Positions 9,334 through 16,497 of a stretch of 22,453 nt of DNA are shown piece after piece. A program made the position numbers and the translations under genes. The notes beneath the pieces were generated by a model. That model searched no databases and was not told where the DNA came from. It was given only the letters and a program-made list of their open reading frames with translations. Source of the DNA: Clostridia bacterium. GTDB taxonomy: Bacteria; Bacillota_A; Clostridia; Oscillospirales; UBA929. Every line of letters begins with the position of its first letter. The first letter of the stretch is position 1. Location: positions 1 through 22,453 of the forward strand of contig BNZR01000020.1 of NCBI GenBank assembly GCA_026001245.1, read 5' to 3'.

Positions 9334-10678
9334 GTGCGGCGCGGAAACCCCGCGGTGGCAGGGACAATGCCCCGCGTGTAAAGCCTGGAACTCAATGACG
9401 GAGCAACCGGCGGAGGCCTCGACTAAAACGCCTGTAAAGGCATCGGCAATTGGCAACAGACGTGTGGCAAGGTCAGAGACTTTACGTTTGGATGATATTC
9501 GCGTCGCGGACGAGATTCGCTTCAATACAGGTCTGGACGAGCTGGACCGCGTGCTGGGCGGCGGCGCGGTTGCGGGGTCGTTGGTGCTGGTGGCGGGGGA
9601 GCCGGGGATAGGGAAGTCTACGCTTTTATTGCAGATTTGTAGCTCTTTGTGCAGATTCGCCAAGGTTTTGTATGTTTCGGGTGAGGAGTCGGCACGGCAG
9701 ATAAAGCTTCGCGCAGAGCGTTTACGCGTGTCAAGCGAAAACCTTTACATACTGCCGGAGACCGACATGAGCGAGGTCGAGAGTGCCTTAGAGCGTCTTT
9801 CGCCGGACATTTTGATTGTGGATTCCATCCAAACCATGTACAGCCCGGAGGTGAATTCGTCGCCGGCCAGCGTGACGCAGGTCAAGGAATGCACAATGGC
9901 GCTCATGCGGCACGGCAAGCAACGCGGGGTGACGGTGTTTTTGGTGGGGCATGTCAACAAGGAGGGTTCAATCGCGGGGCCGAAGGTGCTGGAGCATATG
10001 GTGGATTGTGTGCTGTACTTTGAGGGCGAGCGCAATATGCAGTACCGCGTGTTACGCGCCGAGAAGAACCGTTTCGGCTCGACACACGAGGTGGGCGTGT
10101 TTGAAATGCGCGACGTGGGGCTTTTCGAGGTGCCGAATCCGTCCGAGGCGTTGCTGTCCGGGCGGCCGTTGCATGTGGCGGGCAGCTGTGTGGCATGCAC
10201 GATGGAGGGGTCGCGCCCCATGCTTAGCGAGATTCAGGCGTTGGTCGTCCCGACCACCTACAATTATCCGCGCCGCATGTCCAACGGCATTGAGCTGAAT
10301 CGGGTGCTGATGTTGCTGGCGGTGCTGGAAAAGCGCGGCGGCAAGTTCTTTGTGGGCAATGCCGACGCATATTTGAACGTGGTGGGCGGCTTTTCGCTGA
10401 CAGAAACCGCCGCGGATTTGCCCGCGCTAATAGCCCTGGCTTCGGGTCTGAAAGACAGGCCTGTGAAGGAGGGATTGGCGGCGTTCGGCGAGGTGGGGCT
10501 TGCGGGCGAGCTGCGCAGTGTAAGCGCGGCGGCGCAACGGTTAAACGAGATTCGGCGGCTGGGGTTCACGCAATGCGTCGCGCCGTTTCATGGGACGCGG
10601 AACGTTGTCGCGCCGGAGGGGCTGGAGTTGATTCGCGTGAAGAGCTTGGCGGAAGCGTTGGGGGCGGCGTTGGAATGA
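9299..10678 (+). CDS. radA: DNA repair protein RadA (Sms)
   Basis: Branch-migration helicase acting with RecA on recombination intermediates. The 459-residue protein is the standard length. It has a four-Cys zinc finger (Cys10, Cys13, Cys24, Cys27), a RecA-like ATPase core with Walker A GEPGIGKST (100-108), the RadA-specific KNRFG motif (256-260), and a C-terminal Lon-protease-like domain (ADAYLNVVGGFSLTETAADL onward) without an obvious protease role. The GTG start follows a GGGAGA site and lies inside the cwlD 3' end, so the two are probably translationally coupled. Confidence 0.96.
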   Translation: MAKPRTLFFCAECGAETPRWQGQCPACKAWNSMTEQPAEASTKTPVKASAIGNRRVARSETLRLDDIRVADEIRFNTGLDELDRVLGGGAVAGSLVLVAGEPGIGKSTLLLQICSSLCRFAKVLYVSGEESARQIKLRAERLRVSSENLYILPETDMSEVESALERLSPDILIVDSIQTMYSPEVNSSPASVTQVKECTMALMRHGKQRGVTVFLVGHVNKEGSIAGPKVLEHMVDCVLYFEGERNMQYRVLRAEKNRFGSTHEVGVFEMRDVGLFEVPNPSEALLSGRPLHVAGSCVACTMEGSRPMLSEIQALVVPTTYNYPRRMSNGIELNRVLMLLAVLEKRGGKFFVGNADAYLNVVGGFSLTETAADLPALIALASGLKDRPVKEGLAAFGEVGLAGELRSVSAAAQRLNEIRRLGFTQCVAPFHGTRNVVAPEGLELIRVKSLAEALGAALE

Positions 10679-10770
10679 GGGATTTTATTGACTTTCTTGA
10701 AACGCTTGAACAACGGAAGATATACTATAAACTCAACAAAATAAGAGACGGTGTGATGGAATGTCAATAA
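10675..10770 (+). CDS. Short ORF coupled to radA, possibly a truncated small protein
   Basis: A 31-codon frame starts at an ATG that overlaps the radA stop (ATGA) and ends in two consecutive stops (TAATAA). Its product (MRDFIDFLETLEQRKIYY, then KLNKIRDGVMECQ) resembles, from memory, the first third of a small uncharacterised Firmicutes family that continues with a VEIAVPGERWEVEF-like segment; that part is missing here. A hairpin follows six bases later. It could be a truncated remnant or a true micro-protein. No upstream ribosome site of note; expression would rely on coupling. Confidence 0.35.
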   Translation: MRDFIDFLETLEQRKIYYKLNKIRDGVMECQ

Positions 10771-10776
10771 TAAGAC

Positions 10777-10798
10777 GGAGCGTCCGGTTGGACGCTCC
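10777..10798. terminator. Hairpin between the radA operon and spoIVA
   Basis: A perfect 9-bp GC-rich stem (GGAGCGTCC / GGACGCTCC) with a GGTT loop. On the minus strand it is followed by GTCTTATTATT, a moderate U-rich tail, so it can end spoIVA transcripts; on the plus strand the tail is poor (ATGGAGATTTG). It stands six bases after the radA-coupled short ORF. The 120 bp from here to spoIVA are AT-rich and hold only a weak AT hairpin (10831-10848). Confidence 0.6.
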
Positions 10799-10919
10799 AT
10801 GGAGATTTGAAGAAAAATGAAAGAAAGTGTAGAAAATAAAAATTTTCTTTAGTTAGGTGTGTTTTCAACTTTCATATTCATTTTTTTCAATTCTCATTAT
10901 ATACGCCTCATATACCCAT

Positions 10920-12392
10920 CTACAAAATAATGCAAATCAACCCCCCTGAGCCTTCATTTATTATCCTTTGCAACGTCTCGCGTAGCTTGTGCCTTGCGTC
11001 GTCGGGCATTTTCTTTAGCTTGTTGTTCAAGCCCTCGCTTACCAGGTCGTACAGCGACTTGCCGAAGATGTTGCTTTGCCAAATCTTATCCGGCTGGTCG
11101 TCGAACTCGCTTAGCATATAATGTATCAAGTCCTCGGATTGCTTTTCATTCCCAATTATGGGAGAAACTTCCGTTTGGATGTCCGCGCGAATCATGTGTA
11201 TACTCGGCGCGGACGCCCGCAGACGCACGCCGTACTGGCCGCCTTGCTTGACAATTTCCGGCTCCTCCAGCGTCAGCTCGTTTGGCGACGGCAGGACTAT
11301 CCCGTAGCCGTTTTCGCGCACCTCGCGCAGGGCGTTTTCCACCTTGTCGTACTCGTCCTTGACACGGGACAGACCGCTTAGCAGGCGCATCAAATCGCCG
11401 TCGTCGTTGATTTCAAAGCCGCTCTGCTCGCCCAACGTCTTGTAGAACAGCTCGCGCGGCAACTCCAGCGCGATACGCGCAACGCCTGTCCCCAGGTTGA
11501 TAAACTGCGACTGCGCGCCCGTGATATTCTGCCCGTCGCGCAGGTCGTCAATAACGCCTTGAATGTCGCGGATTTTATACAGCTTTGCGCCGCTTTCCCT
11601 GATGTCGCCGAAGATTGCGGCCTTAAGCGGATGGTCGAAGGCCAGCGTCTCAACCCATGCGGGCAAGTCCACGCCCAGCTCTGACACGGGGAACTCATAC
11701 AGCACCGCCTTTAGCAGGTCGCGAATGTCGTCCTCCTCTAAGTGCTGACAGTTGGCGGCTATCGCCGACACGCCGAAGCTTTGCAAAATCTCGTCACAGA
11801 CAGCCTGCGCGGTTACGGAATCCGGGTACAGCGAGTTTACCAGCACGATAAACGGCTTGTTAAGCAGTTTCAGCTCCTCGATAACCCGCTGCTCCGCCTC
11901 GCGGTATTCCTCACGCGGAAGCTCCGTGATAGTCCCGTCCGTGGTCACCACAAGCCCGATGGTGCTGTGTTCGTTGATGACCTTTTTGGTGCCGATCTCG
12001 GCGGCCTCGGTCATCGGGATTTCGTAGTCGTACCAAGGGGTTACTACCATGCGCGGCCTGCCGTCCTCGTACTGCCCGATAGCGCCCGGCACCATATACC
12101 CCACGCTGTCCACCATTCGCACATTGAACGCCGCGCCGCCCGGAAGCTGAATCTCTACCGCGTTTTCGGGTACGAATTTGGGCTCGGCTGTCATAATCGT
12201 GCGGCCTGAACCCGACTGCGGCAGTTCGTCGCGGGCGCGCTCGCGCACGACCGAATCCTCCATATTGGGCAGGACAAGCGTCTCCATAAATCGCTTGATA
12301 AAGGTGGATTTGCCCGTGCGCACGGGTCCCACCACGCCAAGATAAATGTCGCCCCCGGTGCGCTTGGCGATGTCTTCGTAAATACGTTCCAT
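10920..12392 (-). CDS. spoIVA: Stage IV sporulation protein A (spore coat basement ATPase)
   Basis: Cytoskeletal ATPase made in the mother cell that polymerises on the forespore outer membrane as the base of the coat and is needed for cortex. The 490-residue protein matches the family (about 492). The N-terminus MERIYEDIAKRTGGDIYLG and Walker A GPVRTGKST (22-30) are characteristic, as is the extreme C-terminus ending GGLICIIL. The start has an AGGAGGGG ribosome site that overlaps the sipL stop, only 12 nt away, so the two genes are co-transcribed and probably coupled. In Bacillus spoIVA is sigma-E controlled. Confidence 0.98.
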   Translation of the reverse strand: MERIYEDIAKRTGGDIYLGVVGPVRTGKSTFIKRFMETLVLPNMEDSVVRERARDELPQSGSGRTIMTAEPKFVPENAVEIQLPGGAAFNVRMVDSVGYMVPGAIGQYEDGRPRMVVTPWYDYEIPMTEAAEIGTKKVINEHSTIGLVVTTDGTITELPREEYREAEQRVIEELKLLNKPFIVLVNSLYPDSVTAQAVCDEILQSFGVSAIAANCQHLEEDDIRDLLKAVLYEFPVSELGVDLPAWVETLAFDHPLKAAIFGDIRESGAKLYKIRDIQGVIDDLRDGQNITGAQSQFINLGTGVARIALELPRELFYKTLGEQSGFEINDDGDLMRLLSGLSRVKDEYDKVENALREVRENGYGIVLPSPNELTLEEPEIVKQGGQYGVRLRASAPSIHMIRADIQTEVSPIIGNEKQSEDLIHYMLSEFDDQPDKIWQSNIFGKSLYDLVSEGLNNKLKKMPDDARHKLRETLQRIINEGSGGLICIIL

Positions 12393-12404
12393 GTTGCTCC
12401 CCTC

Positions 12405-13925
12405 CTATCGGCTGCGCGGGATTAACAGCATTGTACCCGCCGTTAAGTCCGCGCCGTCAGTCAGTGCGTTGGCCGCCGCGATGTCCCCTATGGACGTGCC
12501 GTAGCCCTTTGCTATGTCCCACAGCCGCTCCCCGTCCCGCACGCGCCGCAATGTGACGGACGCGCCGTTATGCTCTAACGGATCCTCCCAGTCGGCCTTG
12601 ACATCATCTATGACGGTTAAATATCGCGTGTCGGCCTTATAGCCCTCAAAAAGCACCGTGAATCTCAATTCCAGCCCATCGGAGGACAGTCCGGAGAACA
12701 CGTCCCCGCTGATTGCCGCCGAAACGTCCTGATTCTGCGTATCGCCCGCGTCATTTTCGGCCTCAACCGGAATTCCGAAGCTTGCGGACGCGTATTCCCC
12801 ATCGTCGGCTATGTACAGTAGCTTGACATGCGCCCGCGTTGTCAAAACCGCGCCGCTCTCGACTGTCGCCAGCGACACGCCGCAATCCAATATGCTGTGC
12901 GGCGCGGGGTTTAGCTGATGCGCCTCGCGCACCGGGACGCGCACGCTGAACCCGTCCGATATGCTTAGCAATCCGATTTCGCGGTGTTCGGGCAATACGT
13001 GATACTTGGTGCTGTAAGCGTCGGCCAACAAATTGACCTTTGTCGCCGCCACGCCGATAATCTGCGTGCCGACCGTCAGCTCCACGTCCACCACGCGGGC
13101 GGGGGCTTCCAGCCCCAAGTCGATACCGCCCAAGGTCAGCGAGGTGTAAAGGCTAAGCTCGTCGTCCGTCGGCTCGCCCAGCTCTATGATTTGCGAGAAC
13201 GGAACCTCCTGCTCCCACGAGGCTATCTCGCCCATCTCCGAGGTGTAGAGTAAATTTAATATCGCGGCGGCCTTTAAAACCGCCTTTGTGCCTACGTTTT
13301 TGGTCTCGCGGGCGACAAGCCGCACGTCGGCGTGAAGTATTTCGTCAATCATCGGGCGGCCTGACGGCAGCTCCACCTGGTCTGTCAAGGCAAACACCTT
13401 GTCGGATACCGACACGGGCGCGTGTACCTCAACGGTTTTTGTAAGCGTCTCAAGCCCCGTATCAGCCGAGGCCTTTACACCCGAACACACGTAATGCTCG
13501 GCGTGGGCGTAGCATTTCACGCTAAGCGAAAAGGTCGTGCTTACCTGAAGCTTGCGCGGGTTGATGGTGCGGGCGTTGGCATCGGTCAAGATTACGTCGG
13601 ACAGCACGCGTGCCTCTGTCGGCAGTCCCTTGCGCTCGAACAGATGCTGATACGGGACGACGACGCTCAGCCGCCGCGGGGCGGCGTGTTCCTCCGCGCT
13701 GTCCGGCGCGTACAGCACGCTGACATGTACCGCGCCGATAAGCTCGACGCCGCTGTCGGTGCAACGCTTTTCTTTCAGGCAGATTAGTCCCCTCGCGTCG
13801 ATTATGCGCAGAATGTCGGGGTACGAGTCCGGCACGATAATATCGGCGGTCTCGTCTTTAATTGTACTCGCGCTGTACAGCCTGTCAAAACTCTGTATAG
13901 CACGGCGCTCAAGCTCCAGTTGCAT
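12405..13925 (-). CDS. sipL: SipL-like spore coat protein: SPOCS (DUF3794) repeats plus LysM
   Basis: In Clostridioides difficile SipL binds SpoIVA through its LysM domain and localises it around the forespore. This 506-residue protein has two clear SPOCS/DUF3794-type units (about 25-150 and 180-300), a third more diverged one (about 325-440), and a C-terminal LysM (about 460-506: VRDGERLWDIAKGYGTS ... GTMLLIPRSR). The frame opens at a GTG (13934), but that codon overlaps the AAGGAG ribosome site; the ATG at 13925, eight nt after it, is the likely start. It lies directly upstream of spoIVA in the same operon. The name rests on architecture and on its neighbour. Confidence 0.88.
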   Translation of the reverse strand: MQLELERRAIQSFDRLYSASTIKDETADIIVPDSYPDILRIIDARGLICLKEKRCTDSGVELIGAVHVSVLYAPDSAEEHAAPRRLSVVVPYQHLFERKGLPTEARVLSDVILTDANARTINPRKLQVSTTFSLSVKCYAHAEHYVCSGVKASADTGLETLTKTVEVHAPVSVSDKVFALTDQVELPSGRPMIDEILHADVRLVARETKNVGTKAVLKAAAILNLLYTSEMGEIASWEQEVPFSQIIELGEPTDDELSLYTSLTLGGIDLGLEAPARVVDVELTVGTQIIGVAATKVNLLADAYSTKYHVLPEHREIGLLSISDGFSVRVPVREAHQLNPAPHSILDCGVSLATVESGAVLTTRAHVKLLYIADDGEYASASFGIPVEAENDAGDTQNQDVSAAISGDVFSGLSSDGLELRFTVLFEGYKADTRYLTVIDDVKADWEDPLEHNGASVTLRRVRDGERLWDIAKGYGTSIGDIAAANALTDGADLTAGTMLLIPRSR

Positions 13926-13951
13926 ACGCTTCACTCCTTCTCGTGTTTACC

Positions 13952-13982
13952 AAAGTATATTGCCCAAAATGTACAAGTAGAC
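13952..13982 (-). promoter_or_regulatory. Candidate sigma-E-like promoter of sipL-spoIVA
   Basis: On the minus strand GTCTACTT (13975-13982) and TATACTTT (13952-13959) are 15 bp apart. They partly match the sigma-E consensus as I know it from Bacillus (GTCATATT and CATACAAT): five of eight each. The spacing and the distance to the start fit, but the match is weak. Confidence 0.25.
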
Positions 13983-13983
13983 C

Positions 13984-14023
13984 TTGACAAAACCTTTTTT
14001 TTGGTTTAGAGTGTTAGTATACT
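13984..14023 (+). promoter_or_regulatory. Promoter-like elements with overlong spacer before the SDR gene
   Basis: A perfect TTGACA (13984-13989) and a good TATACT (14018-14023) lie upstream of the epimerase gene but 28 bp apart, too far for a normal sigma-A promoter. The gap contains AAACC-T8-GGTTT (13990-14007). Alternative -10 TTTAGA at 16 bp from TTGACA is poor. Confidence 0.3.
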
Positions 14024-14042
14024 TATTTAAGGAGTGACTGAT

Positions 14043-15032
14043 ATGAAGGTTTTATTTCTGGGCGGCACGGGGCTGATGGGTTCTGTCGTGGGCGAGCTGT
14101 TGACCCAAGACCCGACAAACGAGCTGACAATCGTCCATCGCGGACACACTGCGCCCAACGTCAGCGGCAAGAACGTCCGGGTTCTGCACGCGGACATTCG
14201 GGACACGGCGGCTCTGCGCGGCGTACTGAAAAACGAGCGTTTTGACGTTGTTGTGGACTGGGTGGTGTGGAACACCGGCAATCTGCAAAGCGACATCGAC
14301 TTTTTTGGGGACAACCTGGGGCAGTTCGTGTTTATAAGCTCCGCTTCCGCGTACCAAAAGCCGCTGCAGCACTACAAAATCACGGAGTCAACGCCGCTGG
14401 TCAATCCCTATTGGGAGTACAGCCGCAACAAAGCCGCCTGCGAGCGTCTGCTGGAGACTTCGGGCTTGCCGTACACAATCGTGCGCCCGTCGCACACCTA
14501 CGGATATGGCAAGATCCCCTTCCCCATCGGCTGCAACAAGGATTGGACCCCAATCCAGCGTATCCTTGACGGCAAGCCGGTTGTGGTTCCCGGCGATGGC
14601 ACCTCGCTGTGGACGACTACCTATCATACGGACTTCGCGCGAGGTATGGTCGGCTTGTTGGGGCAACGCCGCGCACTGGGGCAGGCGTTCCACATCACCT
14701 CGGACGAGGCTATTACTTGGAACAATATCGTGAACACCATCGGCCACGCGGTGGGGGTCGAGCCGAAGCTTATAGCTTTGCCCTCTAAGCTTATCGAGAA
14801 AAAGCTCCCCGGCCAAGTCGGCGGTCTACTCGGCGACAAGGCGGAGAGCGTTGTGTTCGACAACAGCAAGCTTAAAGATTTCGTCCCCGGATACAAGGCC
14901 GAGGTGACCTTTGCCGAGGGCGTTCGCAAATGCCTGAGCTATTGGGACACCCACGAAAAAGAGATCGACGAGCAGTATAACCGCGACATGGATATGCTGA
15001 CGGATCTAGCTGAAAAGATTTACGCCCTCTAG
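14043..15032 (+). CDS. NAD-dependent epimerase/dehydratase (extended SDR family)
   Basis: A 329-residue Rossmann-fold protein. The nucleotide-binding GGTGLMGSVVGE is at residues 8-19; the active-site pattern is SSASAYQ followed by EYSRNK (Tyr-x3-Lys). The substrate is unknown: the C-terminal half (SHTYGYGKIPFPIG onward) is like sugar-nucleotide epimerases and chloroplast CSP41-like proteins. The ATG at 14043 follows AAGGAG by eight nt; an in-frame GTG at 14034 overlaps that site and is less likely. Its last 27 bases overlap the end of ogt on the other strand. Confidence 0.85.
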   Translation: MKVLFLGGTGLMGSVVGELLTQDPTNELTIVHRGHTAPNVSGKNVRVLHADIRDTAALRGVLKNERFDVVVDWVVWNTGNLQSDIDFFGDNLGQFVFISSASAYQKPLQHYKITESTPLVNPYWEYSRNKAACERLLETSGLPYTIVRPSHTYGYGKIPFPIGCNKDWTPIQRILDGKPVVVPGDGTSLWTTTYHTDFARGMVGLLGQRRALGQAFHITSDEAITWNNIVNTIGHAVGVEPKLIALPSKLIEKKLPGQVGGLLGDKAESVVFDNSKLKDFVPGYKAEVTFAEGVRKCLSYWDTHEKEIDEQYNRDMDMLTDLAEKIYAL

Positions 15033-15479
15033 GGCTAGCAGACGTTTTTTAACCTCCGTGCCGCCGCCGTAACCGCCCAATCCCCCATTCGAGGTTATTA
15101 CGCGGTGGCACGGGACTATAACGCAAATCGGGTTGGCGTGGTTGGCGTTGCCCACGGCTCGCGCCGCGCCGGGCTTGCCGATGATCGCCGCAAGTTCGGC
15201 GTAGCCGACGGTTTGGCCGTAGGGTATCTGCAACAGCCCCGCCCACACGGCCTGCTGAAACGTACTGCCGTGCAAGGCCAGCGGAATATCAAACTCGCGC
15301 CGCCGCCCGTCAAAGTATTCGGACAGCTGGTTTTCAACCGCGTCAATCACCGCGTTTGAACCGATTGTCGCCCCGAAGTGGTTGATTTCCCCGAAATCCA
15401 GACGGTACAAATTGTGGTCGTCCGCAAGCGCGGTAAGCGTCCCCACGGGACTGGAAAGAGGTAAAAACTTCATGGACAT
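15006..15479 (-). CDS. ogt: Methylated-DNA--protein-cysteine methyltransferase
   Basis: Suicide repair enzyme that moves O6-alkyl groups from guanine to its own cysteine. The 157-residue protein has the helix-turn-helix and active-site region intact: FQQAVWAGLLQIPYG (75-88), YAELA, RAVGNANHANP and the PCHRV motif with acceptor Cys124, ending GGLGGYGGG. There are two possible starts, ATG 15479 and ATG 15473; a GAGGGGA site lies upstream. It overlaps the epimerase 3' end by 27 nt (tail to tail) and the xerC 5' end by 2-8 nt (head to head). Confidence 0.95.
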   Translation of the reverse strand: MSMKFLPLSSPVGTLTALADDHNLYRLDFGEINHFGATIGSNAVIDAVENQLSEYFDGRRREFDIPLALHGSTFQQAVWAGLLQIPYGQTVGYAELAAIIGKPGAARAVGNANHANPICVIVPCHRVITSNGGLGGYGGGTEVKKRLLALEGVNLFS

Positions 15480-16467
15480 AGCAGGCGCATCCCCTCTTCT
15501 GCGTAATTTTTTGACCTACTTAGAAACCGCTAAAGGACATTCAAGGCTGACAATAAACCAGTATTTCGTGGATTTACGGATGTTTTTCCGATTTTTAAAG
15601 CAATATCGCGGCGTGGTGGACATGGAATTCGACAGCGTACCAATCGACGATGTGGACGCGGAGTTCCTGCGTCCCGTGACCTTGCAGGAGGTCTACGCGT
15701 TTTTGGAGTACTTACTGCGCGAGGATCCGGTACACCACAACAGTCCGCATACGGAGCTGGGGGTCGGTCGGGCGACAAGGGCGCGGAAAATCGCGACATT
15801 GCGGACGTTTTTCAAGTATCTGACCGTAAACGCAAGGCTGTTGGACGAAAATCCACTGCAGCATTTGGACTCGCCAAAGGTTCCAAAACAACTGCCAAGA
15901 TACCTGCAAGAGGACGATTGTGTCAAACTGCTTGAAAACGTGGACGGACGGCACAAGATTCGCGATTACTGCATTTTAACGCTGTTCCTGAATTGTGGCC
16001 TGCGTATCTCGGAGCTGACGGGGCTGAATTTGTTCGACATACAGGGCGACACGTTGCGTATTCACGGCAAGGGCAACAAGGAGCGCACGGTGTATCTAAA
16101 CGACGCGTGTGTCGAGGCGATTAACAACTACCTTGCGATTAGAGCCCAAATTCACGCCGAGGGCAAGGACAAATCCGCGCTGTTCCTGTCACAGCGCAAC
16201 ACTAGGATACACACCAACCGCGTCCACCAGTTGGTCAAAACCCACATCCAAGCGGGCGGTCTTGACCCCAGCCGTTACTCCGCGCACAAATTACGGCACA
16301 CCGCCGCCACACTGATGCTGAAAAACGGCGTGGACGTCAAGGTTTTGCAAGAGATTTTGGGGCATGAACATCTGAACACAACGGAGATTTACGCCCATGT
16401 GGAAAACTCTGACCTGCGAACGGCCGTAGCCGCCAATCCTCTGGCAAGTTTGAAACAACAATCGTAA
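15472..16467 (+). CDS. xerC: Tyrosine recombinase, XerC type
   Basis: Site-specific recombinase, probably working on chromosome dimers with XerD at dif. The 331-residue protein has the SAM-like N-terminal core-binding domain (about 5-135) and the catalytic domain with all residues: Arg178 (CGLRISEL), Lys200 (GKGNKER), His272 and Arg275 (HKLRHTAA), His298 (LGHEHLN) and nucleophile Tyr307 (IYAHV). The frame is open from 15382, but the ATG at 15472 has an AGAGGT site nine nt upstream and begins at the expected domain edge. Its ribosome site is inside the 5' end of ogt on the other strand. Could be another chromosomal Xer paralogue rather than strict XerC. Confidence 0.85.
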   Translation: MDIAGASPLLRNFLTYLETAKGHSRLTINQYFVDLRMFFRFLKQYRGVVDMEFDSVPIDDVDAEFLRPVTLQEVYAFLEYLLREDPVHHNSPHTELGVGRATRARKIATLRTFFKYLTVNARLLDENPLQHLDSPKVPKQLPRYLQEDDCVKLLENVDGRHKIRDYCILTLFLNCGLRISELTGLNLFDIQGDTLRIHGKGNKERTVYLNDACVEAINNYLAIRAQIHAEGKDKSALFLSQRNTRIHTNRVHQLVKTHIQAGGLDPSRYSAHKLRHTAATLMLKNGVDVKVLQEILGHEHLNTTEIYAHVENSDLRTAVAANPLASLKQQS

Positions 16468-16489
16468 GGACCGCTAAAGCGGTCCTTTT
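16466..16489 (+). terminator. Rho-independent terminator of xerC
   Basis: A perfect 9-bp stem (AAGGACCGC / GCGGTCCTT) with a TAAA loop and a T-run (TTTTG) begins inside the xerC stop codon. It also separates xerC from the convergent xerD, which ends at 16498. Confidence 0.9.
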
Positions 16490-16497
16490 GTTATGAT

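Noticed and set aside
10799..10919. Small RNA or gene in the AT-rich gap after the radA hairpin
   Set aside because: Only a weak AT hairpin and no promoter or conserved motif were seen.
15024..15035. GCCCT-CT-AGGGC as terminator for the epimerase gene
   Set aside because: Five-bp stem with a two-base loop and no T-run; too weak to call.
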